A stretch of 64,000 nt of DNA, from the NCBI GenBank assembly GCA_040768665.1, contig JAXGMN010000021.1:62001-126000 (forward strand), read 5' to 3'. The notes under the pieces were generated by a model. That model saw only the letters and a list, made by a program, of their open reading frames with translations, had not been told where the DNA came from and made no database searches. Shown one piece after another: positions 53,641 to 61,865 of the stretch (position 1 is the first letter of the stretch; the number at the start of each line of letters is the position of its first letter). Both the position numbers and the translations under genes were made by a program. The stretch comes from JABWBD01 sp040768665 (GTDB lineage: Bacteria > Planctomycetota > Planctomycetia > Pirellulales > Thermoguttaceae).

Positions 53641-55083
53641 ATGTCGAAAACCGGCCGCTTTGCTTTAAGGCTTTTCCTGTTCGCTTTGATCTCGCTCGCT
53701 TTGGTGCTTCGGCCGGCGTGGGCGGCCGAAGCGGCGGAGACGCGACGGCCCAACGTTCTGTTGATTGTCAGCGACGACCAGCGGCCGGATACGATCCACG
53801 CGCTGGGCAACGACATCATTCAGACGCCGAACCTCGACCGGCTGGTGCGCCGCGGCCTGACCTTCACGCGCGCGGTTTCCCCGAACCCGATCTGCACTCC
53901 CAGCCGTGCCGAGATCATGACCGGGTGCAACAGCTTTCAGAACGGCATTCTCGGCTTCGGCGGCCGGATGAAGCCGGAGCTGGTTCTCTGGGCCGCCGCG
54001 ATGCGCGAGGCCGGGTACCGGACCTGGTACGTCGGCAAGTGGCACAACGACGGCGTGCCGACCACGCGGGGCTATGAAGAGAGTCTCGGACTCTACCGGG
54101 GCGGCGGCGGGAAGTACCCGATGGCGCTGGACGTCGACTACCGGGGCACTCCCGTCACGGGCTACCGCAACTGGATCTTCCAGACCGACGACGGCAAGCT
54201 GATGCCCGAGCGGGGCGTCGGACTTACGCCCAACATCAGCAGCCATTTCGCCGACGCGGCCATCGAATTCATCCGGCGGGGCTCGCAACAACCGTTCTTC
54301 CTTCACGTCAACTTCACCGCCCCGCACGACCCGCTCCACATGCCGCCCGGCTATGAGGGGAAGTACGATCCGGAGAAGATCCCGCTGCCGCCGAATTTCC
54401 AACCGCAGCACCCATTCGATCACGGCAACTTCGACGGCCGCGACGAGAAGCTTCTCCCCTGGCCCCGAACGCCCCAGATCGTCCGCAAGGACCTGGCCGT
54501 CTACTACTCCGTCATCTCCCATATGGACGAGCATATCGGCCGGGTCTTCCAGGCGTTGATAGAGACCGGCCAGGAGGAGAACACGATTGTCATCTTCACC
54601 AGCGACCAGGGGCTGGCGGTCGGCAGCCACGGGCTCCGCGGCAAGCAGAACATGTACGAGCACACGATCGGCACGCCGTTGATCCTGGCCGGCCCCGGCA
54701 TTCCCGCCGACCGCCGCTGCGACGCGCAGTGCTATCTCCGCGATCTTTACCCGACCGTCTGCGAGATGGCCGGAGTAGCTGTCCCGGAAACCGTCCGGAG
54801 CAGCAGCCTGGTTCCGGTGATCCGAGGGGAGAAAGCTGAGGTGTACCCGTTCACCGTTGGATACTTCAGCGGCGCCCAGCGGATGATCCGCACCGACCGA
54901 TGGAAGCTGATCCACTATCCGAAGGTCGAGAAGCTTCAATTGTTCGACCTCAAGGCGGATCCGTACGAGACCAGAAATCTGGTCTACGAGCCAGAGCACC
55001 GTGAAACGATCGCGGAACTCCACGACAAGCTGTATGCATGGCTGAAAGAGGCGGGCGATCCTCTTGCAACCGAACAGAAGTAG
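53641..55083 (+). CDS. Secreted sulfatase
   Basis: 480 residues from ATG 53641. Signal peptide RLFLFALISLALVLRPAWAA. Metal motif NVLLIVSDDQRPD, then NPICTPSRAEIMTG with the formylglycine Cys at 85 (CxPxR), GYRTWYVGKWH, and IVIFTSDQGLAVGSHGLRGK with the C-terminal metal ligands. It is a type I sulfatase of arylsulfatase/choline-sulfatase-like build, needing a formylglycine-generating enzyme for maturation. It acts in the periplasm on sulfated polysaccharides, which Planctomycetota use heavily. A structured repeat ends directly at its ribosome-binding site. Confidence 0.93.
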   Translation: MSKTGRFALRLFLFALISLALVLRPAWAAEAAETRRPNVLLIVSDDQRPDTIHALGNDIIQTPNLDRLVRRGLTFTRAVSPNPICTPSRAEIMTGCNSFQNGILGFGGRMKPELVLWAAAMREAGYRTWYVGKWHNDGVPTTRGYEESLGLYRGGGGKYPMALDVDYRGTPVTGYRNWIFQTDDGKLMPERGVGLTPNISSHFADAAIEFIRRGSQQPFFLHVNFTAPHDPLHMPPGYEGKYDPEKIPLPPNFQPQHPFDHGNFDGRDEKLLPWPRTPQIVRKDLAVYYSVISHMDEHIGRVFQALIETGQEENTIVIFTSDQGLAVGSHGLRGKQNMYEHTIGTPLILAGPGIPADRRCDAQCYLRDLYPTVCEMAGVAVPETVRSSSLVPVIRGEKAEVYPFTVGYFSGAQRMIRTDRWKLIHYPKVEKLQLFDLKADPYETRNLVYEPEHRETIAELHDKLYAWLKEAGDPLATEQK

Positions 55084-55155
55084 GCAGCGTACGGGGTCGG
55101 TGAAAGCTCAAGGGTTCCGCCGGCTGACGACGACTGATGATCCGAGGTCTGCGTA

Positions 55156-57621
55156 ATGCACAATTCGAATTTGCTAAAACCCCTCGATGTTGCTGCTCGA
55201 TCTTTTCTCCTCCTTATCGCCCTCGCAGCGGCGACTTCGACATCCACCCTCGGCGAGGAGAACCTTGTGCCCAATCCGGGCTTCGAGTCGGTTGCTGCTT
55301 CCGAAGAGGAACCGGCGGGCTGGAGTTTCACCTGGAAAAATACCCATTCCGGCGATGCCGCGGTGGCCGACAAGAAGCAGCCGCCTGAATTCGCTCTCGA
55401 CACTCGCCACGCGCATGAGGGCCAACAAAGCGTGCGGATCGGCGTCCGGCGGGCGCAGGACGACGGCGTGCTCACGGCTGAGGTGATTGCGGCGGATCCG
55501 GCGGTCAAAGTTTACCGGGCGGGCGTCTGGATCAAGACCGAGGCGATGGAGAAGTCGACCGCCCGGCTCTGTGCGGTCTTCCTGGGCGACGCCGGCAAAT
55601 GGCTCGGCGCGAATTATGCCGTGGCCGTCGCTGAGGAGAGTCATGATTGGCGGCATTACGTCGGATTCTTCGAACCGCCCAAGGGAACCCGGCAGATCCG
55701 AATCCGGCTGTGGGTGAATATGCACAACACCGGCACGGGCACTGCCTGGTTCGACGACGTTGCGGTCGAGGCAACCAATCTGGTCGAGCTTCCGCCGCTG
55801 GTGTATGTCGACCGCAACGCGCCGCCGCCACTGACCGAGGACGATCGCCGCCGCGGCTATCTCCCGTTCATCGCCAGGGTGGTCGAAACGGTCTACCCCA
55901 CGTCGGTCCCCAGCCCGGAGCAACGGCTGGAGGAATTGCGGCTTCTCGGTTTTCCCGGCGAGCGCGAGGCGGCGACGTTCTGCCTGCGGGCGATCGAGGA
56001 TCTCCCGGAGATCCGGCTGGAGGCAGGTCCACTCAAGGGCGATCCGGCCGGAGTGATTCCGTCGGAGAATATCTCGATTCAGCCGGTCGAATGCCTGATC
56101 CGGCAGGGCCAGTCGCGGTGGGGTCCGCTGGCGGACAAAAAGATGCTCAAGCCCGTCTATATCGCTGAGACGAATGTGACGTCGGCAAAGAAGAACACAA
56201 CGCGGCAACTCTGGGTCACCGTCCACGTACCCGAGGGCACGCCCGCGGGAGAGTACCGGGGAGCGATCACACTGCGGACCGCGAAGTCGGCCTGGTCGGT
56301 TCCCATCCGGCTGGATGTCTATCCGTTCGAACTGCCGGAGGTTCCCGGGGTGGCCTTCGGCATGTACGAGCGGCTGCATGAAGACGACACCTTCATGGAT
56401 TTTCTTTTCGCCGACATGCGTGCCCATGGCATGACGACTGTGGGACTCTGTTGCGGGCTCGGGGCGGAAATGTCGCTCGCGGAAGGAAGAGCGAGGGTCG
56501 CGTTTACGGAGCGGTCGGATCTCGTCCGGGCGATGCGAGCTTACACGAAGGCCGGTTTTCCCGAGCCGGTCGTGTGGCTAATGAGCGCCGATGTGCTGCG
56601 CTGGTCACTACGGCAAGGGCCGCTGGAGAGCGAGGCGTTTGCCCGGGCTTACCGCGGCGTGCTCCTGGAGATCCTCGCTTACGCGAAGGCCGCCGGGTGG
56701 CCCGAGATTATTTTCCAACCGGTCGACGAACCGTTCGAGCATACCTCGCGCATGCCGGCGGCGAAACGGTGCCTCGATATCATGAAGACGATCCCGGGGC
56801 TGCGGACGGAGGAAGACGGCCCCAACGGCAATCCGCCCCTGCTCGAGGAACTGTACGACCTCTGCGACGTGCTGGTCTATCACGACGGCCCGTGGGTCGA
56901 CCGCAAGACGTATGACGCCGAGGCATGGGAAAAGCTGCTCTCGCGCGCGAGGGCCGACGGCAAGACCCTCTGGTTCTACAACATCGACCTGACCGGTTAC
57001 CACCCGGAAGCGATGCGATTCGGATACGGCTTCGGGCTGTGGGCCGGCCAAGGGCAGGGAGTCATCGAGTGGGCGTTCATGTTCGGCTACCGTCCGGATT
57101 GGGCGGAAGCGGCGTACACGAATCCCACCACGATGTTTTTCCGCTATCCTCGTACGGCGAACCACCCCGGCGGCCCAAGCATCGGCTGGGAAGCAACGCG
57201 AGAGGGAGTGAAGGACTACAAGCTGCTCTCGCTCTTCCAGGCGGAGGTCCGCAAAGCACTGGCCGGCGGAGATGCCGCCAAGTCCGAGCGGGCTCGGCGG
57301 GCGAAGGCGGAAGTCGAGGAGGCCCTGGGAAGGATCCGCTTCGAGTCGTTGATGGCCCGCGCCGCCAAGGGGCAGTGGACCGGCCGTTTTGCTCGCCTGG
57401 ACGACGGCACCCTGACAATCTCGGGCAGCTACAAGATGCCCAACGCCTGGACGTTTGAGGATTATGACTCCGTGCGCAGACGGATGGCGGACGCAATTGT
57501 GGAGATTGCTTTCCGTCGAACGGTGCCTGCTGGAAATCAACAGACGCACAGCCGTCCACGAAGTTCTCAACGCCGCGCTAGCGCGAAAGATCCACAGGTT
57601 GCGGAAGACCCACGGGCATGA
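55156..57621 (+). CDS. Secreted DUF4091-type glycoside-hydrolase-like protein
   Basis: 821 residues from ATG 55156. Signal peptide SFLLLIALAAATSTSTLGEE. A carbohydrate-binding-like beta-sandwich (NLVPNPGFESVAASEEEPAG, WRHYVGFFEPPKGTRQIRIR) comes first; an Ig-like region follows; then a TIM-barrel-like part with EIIFQPVDEPFEHTSRMPAA, and GKTLWFYNIDLTGYHPEAMR. The C-terminal PTTMFFRYPRTANHPGGPSI then GWEATREGVKDYKLL is the DUF4091 pattern. The tail after ~residue 785 (QQTHSRPRSSQRRASAKDPQ) looks non-native and overlaps the adjacent deleted gene. It probably degrades a polysaccharide together with the sulfatase upstream. Confidence 0.78.
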   Translation: MHNSNLLKPLDVAARSFLLLIALAAATSTSTLGEENLVPNPGFESVAASEEEPAGWSFTWKNTHSGDAAVADKKQPPEFALDTRHAHEGQQSVRIGVRRAQDDGVLTAEVIAADPAVKVYRAGVWIKTEAMEKSTARLCAVFLGDAGKWLGANYAVAVAEESHDWRHYVGFFEPPKGTRQIRIRLWVNMHNTGTGTAWFDDVAVEATNLVELPPLVYVDRNAPPPLTEDDRRRGYLPFIARVVETVYPTSVPSPEQRLEELRLLGFPGEREAATFCLRAIEDLPEIRLEAGPLKGDPAGVIPSENISIQPVECLIRQGQSRWGPLADKKMLKPVYIAETNVTSAKKNTTRQLWVTVHVPEGTPAGEYRGAITLRTAKSAWSVPIRLDVYPFELPEVPGVAFGMYERLHEDDTFMDFLFADMRAHGMTTVGLCCGLGAEMSLAEGRARVAFTERSDLVRAMRAYTKAGFPEPVVWLMSADVLRWSLRQGPLESEAFARAYRGVLLEILAYAKAAGWPEIIFQPVDEPFEHTSRMPAAKRCLDIMKTIPGLRTEEDGPNGNPPLLEELYDLCDVLVYHDGPWVDRKTYDAEAWEKLLSRARADGKTLWFYNIDLTGYHPEAMRFGYGFGLWAGQGQGVIEWAFMFGYRPDWAEAAYTNPTTMFFRYPRTANHPGGPSIGWEATREGVKDYKLLSLFQAEVRKALAGGDAAKSERARRAKAEVEEALGRIRFESLMARAAKGQWTGRFARLDDGTLTISGSYKMPNAWTFEDYDSVRRRMADAIVEIAFRRTVPAGNQQTHSRPRSSQRRASAKDPQVAEDPRA

Positions 57622-57867
57622 AGAAACGAGCGAATGCCTGAGAGAGGTGTTCCCGGTACGGCGGTAGGAGACGAAGCCTAGGCGTGTTTCGCTGCCGCAG
57701 AATCGTCTCCAAAAACGTGCGCGGCACGGTAAAGACGTCATGGAAGTCGACGATCCGGATTTCGGTGGTCAATCCGGCGTGCTGCGACTGGTTCAGGAAC
57801 GCTTGATCACGTCTCCCTGGGTCAGAAGGGTCTCTGCACTTACCACCTCGTACCAGGACTCACTCAT
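57578..57867 (-). pseudogene. Internally deleted gene: N- and C-terminal ends joined
   Basis: From ATG 57867 the frame gives MSESWYEVVSAETLLTQGDV then IKRS and stops. A second frame then supplies a coherent protein end: LTTEIRIVDFHDVFTVPRTF, LRLLPPYREHLSQAFARFFM, PVGLPQP, stopping at 57578. I recognise the two as start and end of one family of roughly 200 residues (from memory); the middle, with its metal/cysteine part, is missing. It overlaps the upstream RHH-like gene by eight bases, so the pair was an operon. Confidence 0.5.
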
Positions 57868-58171
57868 CGTCGTTCCTCATGCGATGCCAGTTCATGTTTG
57901 CTGTAGGCTGGCGCTTCGGGAGTCTTCTCGCAGAAAAATCAGGGGGTTCGGAGAACAGGGTACGGCGCGGTCGCGAAAGCACCAGGATACCCCTCCACGG
58001 CCGCGGCTCGTCATCGTCCGGCGGGTGGCCTGAAGCAGAAACGTCTGCCGCGTACTGGGCGTCGCGTTCGACGAGCAGACGCAAATACGCCTCCAACGAA
58101 AGGCCGCCCTCGGCCGCCCTGCGGCGGATATGGCTCTCGACCGCAGAAGGCAAATGAATGGTAACGTCCAC
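57860..58171 (-). CDS. Ribbon-helix-helix-like antitoxin-type protein
   Basis: 103 residues from ATG 58171. The N-terminus MDVTIHLPSAVESHIRRRAA then EGGLSLEAYLRLLVERD has the beta-strand plus two-helix layout of CopG-type DNA-binding antitoxins. The second half (RPWRGILVLSRPRRTLFSEP onward) is basic and not recognisable, and the reading frame may be altered there. It precedes and overlaps the deleted gene, so it is probably a leftover partner without its functional mate. Confidence 0.5.
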   Translation of the reverse strand: MDVTIHLPSAVESHIRRRAAEGGLSLEAYLRLLVERDAQYAADVSASGHPPDDDEPRPWRGILVLSRPRRTLFSEPPDFSARRLPKRQPTANMNWHRMRNDDE

Positions 58172-58254
58172 AATAGCCCCACAAGAAAGTAGCAGTTATT
58201 CAATTTCGAGCCTATTGTTAGGATATCGCGTGCCAGGGACGGGCGGAAGAGTCC

Positions 58255-59418
58255 TCACGGCAGATCGCCCTCGCCAATTTCCTCATCCCACGATCCAACG
58301 ACCTGGCGCTGCCGCCGGAGGTCGATCGTGCCGAGATTCAGGTCCGGCAGGTCCGGGTGCTGGAACTTCACCTCGTACTGGCGGCCGGAGAGATGATCGA
58401 TCGGGCACGGTGTCGTCGCCGGCCGCCCATCGTCGCTCAGGATCGGTTCGCCGTCCAGCAGGACGGTAGCTCCGAACGGATAGGTGACGAAATTGACGTC
58501 CACCTGGCTTGGAGAAAGTAGCGAGAACCCGCCCCAGATCAACGTCCCAGCCAGGGCGAGGACAGCCACAGCGATCGCGATTCGCGCCGCCAGCGACCGT
58601 TGCGGCTCTTCTCTGATCCGCCGGTCCAACGCTGTCAGCATGCATCCCGCGTCCGCAAAGCGTCTATCCCGTTCGAGCTGGCAAGCATCGAGGACAATGT
58701 TCAACAGCACGGAGAGCAACGGATCGCATAGGATCGTTTCGGCACGGTCCCCAAGCTGTGGAAATCGCTCGACCGGATGGCCCGTGAGCATCTCGTAGAT
58801 CACCAGGCCCGCCGCATATACGTCGGCGCGAGTATCCATTTCACCGTCGGGCGGCATGTAGGCCCGCGTTCCCATCCGCGACGTCCGCGGATCAGCGTCG
58901 GCCAGAAGGCCGAAATCGGCGAGCTTGAGCTGGCCGTCGACGAAAACGCAGTTGGCCGGTTTCACGTCGCGATGGACCATGCCCGCCTGGTGCAACGAGG
59001 CCAGGGCGAGGAGGAGTTGCCGTGTCCAGTCGAGGCAGTCCGCCGGGGAGGCCGGCCCTTCGTTCAACCGTCGCTCGAGAGTCGCCGGAACATACGCCGC
59101 GGGATCGGTGCCGGCCGGCGAGGCGACGGTGTCGGCCAGGTCGGTCACGAAGAATACGAACGATTGGGTCTGGCCGACGTGATGGATGTCGAGCAGGTTG
59201 GGGTGCCGCCGATGCCGGATCGTCTCCAGTCGCGTGATCGAGACCAGCTCGCGACCGGCTGCGCCGGAAGCACCGCGAGCGATCAACTTGACGGCTCGCA
59301 ACAGGCCGGTGGCCCGATTCTTCGCCAACCATACCTGTCCAAAGCCCCCGCGACCGATCTCGCGAATCAACTCGAAGTCGGGGATCTCCGGCACGATGTC
59401 GCTGGGTCCGTCGGTCAC
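58255..59418 (-). CDS. Membrane Ser/Thr protein kinase with PEGA domain
   Basis: 387 residues, start GTG 59418. Kinase domain with G-loop 22-27 (IGRGGFGQVW), Lys 44, catalytic loop HRDVKPANCVF (Asp 151) and DFG 168-170: all key residues are present, so it is probably active. A membrane helix at ~279-300 separates it from a C-terminal PEGA-type beta domain outside (VNFVTYPFGATVLLDGEPIL). It overlaps the sigma-factor stop (GTGA), so kinase and sigma factor are co-expressed; the kinase may modulate the sigma factor, as proposed for similar planctomycete pairs. Confidence 0.92.
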   Translation of the reverse strand: MTDGPSDIVPEIPDFELIREIGRGGFGQVWLAKNRATGLLRAVKLIARGASGAAGRELVSITRLETIRHRRHPNLLDIHHVGQTQSFVFFVTDLADTVASPAGTDPAAYVPATLERRLNEGPASPADCLDWTRQLLLALASLHQAGMVHRDVKPANCVFVDGQLKLADFGLLADADPRTSRMGTRAYMPPDGEMDTRADVYAAGLVIYEMLTGHPVERFPQLGDRAETILCDPLLSVLLNIVLDACQLERDRRFADAGCMLTALDRRIREEPQRSLAARIAIAVAVLALAGTLIWGGFSLLSPSQVDVNFVTYPFGATVLLDGEPILSDDGRPATTPCPIDHLSGRQYEVKFQHPDLPDLNLGTIDLRRQRQVVGSWDEEIGEGDLP

Positions 59419-60131
59419 GTGCCGCGCTCCTGAGAAAGTCGCCGGTCGGGCTGCATCGACCTGGCGACCCGTCCGGTCAAGGATCGCCCGACGGCTGCCG
59501 CCGGCAGCGACTCGAGGGCCTCGCGGACCTGCCGGCAGAGTCGGCCGTCGTCGGCGTAGTCGCCGGCCAGTTGGCGGAGACGATCAAGCACGCGTCGGCG
59601 AGCCTTGTAGACCATGTTTCTCGACATCCCGATTCGCCGCGCCACGTCGGCGGCGTCGCGACCGCGAAGTACGGTTAGCTCGAAGGCTACGAAGTCGCGG
59701 GGATTCGTCTGCCGGCGCACGACCTGCACCAGGGCGGCGACCACGGCTCGATCCATCGCTTCTTCCCACGCCGCGTCGGGCCCCGGCTCCTCGGCCGCCC
59801 GCTCGAGCGATGTATCGCGTGACTCGCCGCCGCGGGCACGGATGCGTTCGGACGGACGGCGGCGCCGCTCGGCAATCTGGTTGTTGACGATGCGATGGAG
59901 CCAGTTCCGGAACCGGCCGGCCGCCGGGTCGTAGCGGAAGACATCCCGCTTCTGAAAAACCTTCAGCATCACGTCCTGGACGATTTCCTCGGCGGTCGGC
60001 TCCGAGCAGCCACGATGCCGGGCATAGGAAAAGACCACGGGCCAGTAACACTCGAAGAACTCGTTCCACGCCATGACGTCTCGGCCGTCCCGCAACCGGT
60101 CGAGCAACGAGGGTCGAGTGTTCTGAGACAT
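59415..60131 (-). CDS. ECF-type RNA polymerase sigma factor
   Basis: 238 residues from ATG 60131. Region 2: DVMAWNEFFECYWPVVFSYA, EEIVQDVMLKVFQK, FRYDPAAGRFRNWLHRIVNN. Region 4: FVAFELTVLRGRDAADVARR, IGMSRNMVYKARRRVLDRLR. The C-terminal extension (DGRLCRQVREALESLPAAAV) is longer than in minimal ECF factors and may sense a partner. No anti-sigma factor is adjacent; the coupled kinase downstream is the likely regulator. Confidence 0.9.
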   Translation of the reverse strand: MSQNTRPSLLDRLRDGRDVMAWNEFFECYWPVVFSYARHRGCSEPTAEEIVQDVMLKVFQKRDVFRYDPAAGRFRNWLHRIVNNQIAERRRRPSERIRARGGESRDTSLERAAEEPGPDAAWEEAMDRAVVAALVQVVRRQTNPRDFVAFELTVLRGRDAADVARRIGMSRNMVYKARRRVLDRLRQLAGDYADDGRLCRQVREALESLPAAAVGRSLTGRVARSMQPDRRLSQERGT

Positions 60132-60169
60132 GGTCGAACGAATCCCTCCACCGCCTGACAACGGAACCG

Positions 60170-60292
60170 GTAACCGTTCACGGGGCGGAAGAGAGGGGGA
60201 CAGGTCCATGTTTTCGGCCAACGTCTTTGATGCCAAAAAACCAACTGGCCGAAAAATTGGACCTGTCCCCAGCCGTGGGCGTGAACGGTTGC
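60170..60292. repeat. Structured repeat, subfamily R, copy 6
   Basis: 123 bases. GTAACCGTTCACG at the left and CGTGAACGGTTGC at the right. The core here is fully paired: GGGGACAGGTCC matches GGACCTGTCCCC, unlike the other copies, which have CCAGTCCCC. It lies 38 bases upstream of the sigma-factor start; the following 261 bases to 60553 hold no recognisable gene. Confidence 0.9.
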
Positions 60293-60553
60293 ACGGAACG
60301 GCCACCAAGCCGCTTGTCTTGTCCGGACGATCCGCAGGTTCAACTCTCGGGCGCAGCAGGCCGCAAGGTAATTCGTCCGGATCCACGCAACCATTGTAAT
60401 CGCCCCCCCAAATTCCACAAGAAAAGTCGGCCAATCTGCCGGCCGAGGCGCATAGAGGTAATAGCGGAAGGCGAAATCTTGGACAGGCGCCCGAAACCTG
60501 CTACCCTGATTCGTGGGTGGCCGGGCGCCACAGCTATCCCTGGGAGGTTTACG

Positions 60554-61588
60554 ATGCTCCGACGCAATTGCGCTCCGCCGTTCGTTCTCTTGTCGGTCGC
60601 CCTGGCCGGCGCGATCACCCTGACCGTAGTTCACCCCAATTCGGCGGCTGCCCCGAAGAGCGTTACCAGCCAGAGCGACCCGCAGACGCTCTTGTTCGTG
60701 CAGACGACGCCCGCCGGGGCGGAAGTCCGCCTGGATGGAGAAGCGCTGGGCAAGTCCGACGGGCTTTTTCCGGTGAAACCGGGAACTTACAAGATCGTGG
60801 TCGATCTGAGCGGTCATCCGCCGCGCGAAGAGCAGATCACGGTTCGCCGCGGGCGGATCACCCGCATGGAACTGGTCTTCGACAAAACGGCCTCGGGCGA
60901 CGCCCAGCGGTCTTCGCGATCTCGCGCTCCGCGGGTCGTTGCGACCAATCCACCCGCGGGTGCGACCGACGTCGATCCCGAGTTGAAGTACGTCACGGTC
61001 GTGTTCGATCGCGACATGGCCGGGGGCTATTCGTTCACGGGCGGCGGGCCCGAGTACCCGGAGATTCCGGAGGGAAAGGGGCCGGTGTGGCAGGACCGGC
61101 GAACTTGCGTGCTGCCGATCAAGCTCGAAGCGGCGCACTACTATCGCGTCGGCATCAATTCGACGAGCTATCAGAACTTCCGCAGTGCCGACGGGATCCC
61201 GGCTCCTCCTTCGGCGATCTTCTTCACGACTCGCGGGGCCGACGAAGCGATGAAGAATCGGGTGCGAATCCCGAGCATTGTCTCGATGGTTCCCGCCAAC
61301 GGCGCAACGGACGTGTCCCCGGATCTCAACGAGATCCGTGTCACGTTCGACATGCCGATGGGAGCCGGGTTTTCCTGGACCGGCGGCGGCCCACGGTTCC
61401 CGGAGATCCCGCAAGGCAAAATGCCGGCCTGGTCCGAAGACGGCAAGACCTGCACGTTGCCGGTGAATCTGAAGCCCAACGGGGACTACGTGCTCGGCCT
61501 GAACAGCGTCTCTCACAAGAATTTTCAGAGCCGGTGGGGCGTTCCGCTGGAGCCGGTCGTGTTTCAGTTCAGCACGAGCGCGGAGTGA
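60554..61588 (+). CDS. Secreted PEGA plus two Ig-like domain protein
   Basis: 344 residues from ATG 60554. Signal peptide PFVLLSVALAGAITLTVVHP. Residues ~45-115: PEGA domain (LLFVQTTPAGAEVRLDGEAL). Then two related Big5-type Ig-like repeats: RVVATNPPAGATDVDPELKY ... GGGPEYPEIPEGKGPVWQDR, and SIVSMVPANGATDVSPDLNE ... GGGPRFPEIPQGKMPAWSED. The two repeats share GYSFTGGGP / GFSWTGGGP. Likely an envelope or extracellular binding protein; the same PEGA module is in the kinase divergent from it. Confidence 0.85.
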   Translation: MLRRNCAPPFVLLSVALAGAITLTVVHPNSAAAPKSVTSQSDPQTLLFVQTTPAGAEVRLDGEALGKSDGLFPVKPGTYKIVVDLSGHPPREEQITVRRGRITRMELVFDKTASGDAQRSSRSRAPRVVATNPPAGATDVDPELKYVTVVFDRDMAGGYSFTGGGPEYPEIPEGKGPVWQDRRTCVLPIKLEAAHYYRVGINSTSYQNFRSADGIPAPPSAIFFTTRGADEAMKNRVRIPSIVSMVPANGATDVSPDLNEIRVTFDMPMGAGFSWTGGGPRFPEIPQGKMPAWSEDGKTCTLPVNLKPNGDYVLGLNSVSHKNFQSRWGVPLEPVVFQFSTSAE

Positions 61589-61713
61589 AGGAGTCGTTGT
61601 TTGTAGGAGGGAGTGCCACTGGCGTCCTATCTGGTTGTGGTTCGGCCGCTCAAAAGCTGCTACAGGACCGGTCCGCAAGGTGAGACGAGCGGCAGATGAG
61701 AGTTTACCCGCAT

Positions 61714-61747
61714 ATCAGCCCGGCTGCTCGGAAGCAGCCGGGCTGAT
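61714..61747. terminator. Perfect GC-rich hairpin after the PEGA gene
   Basis: ATCAGCCCGGCTGCT / AGCAGCCGGGCTGAT, four-base loop. Near-identical to the hairpin at 45556-45586. No strong T-run follows (TGCAATGG), so terminator function is uncertain; it may instead be a dispersed repeat. Confidence 0.5.
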
Positions 61748-61865
61748 TGCAATGGTGAGGGGATGCGAGGATCCAACGTCAAAGTAGCGTTTCCGTCGCC
61801 GATACGCTACAGTGGCGGCAAAGTCGGTGACGTTCTCCAGCCCAAACGACCGAGGAGGTCCGAGC

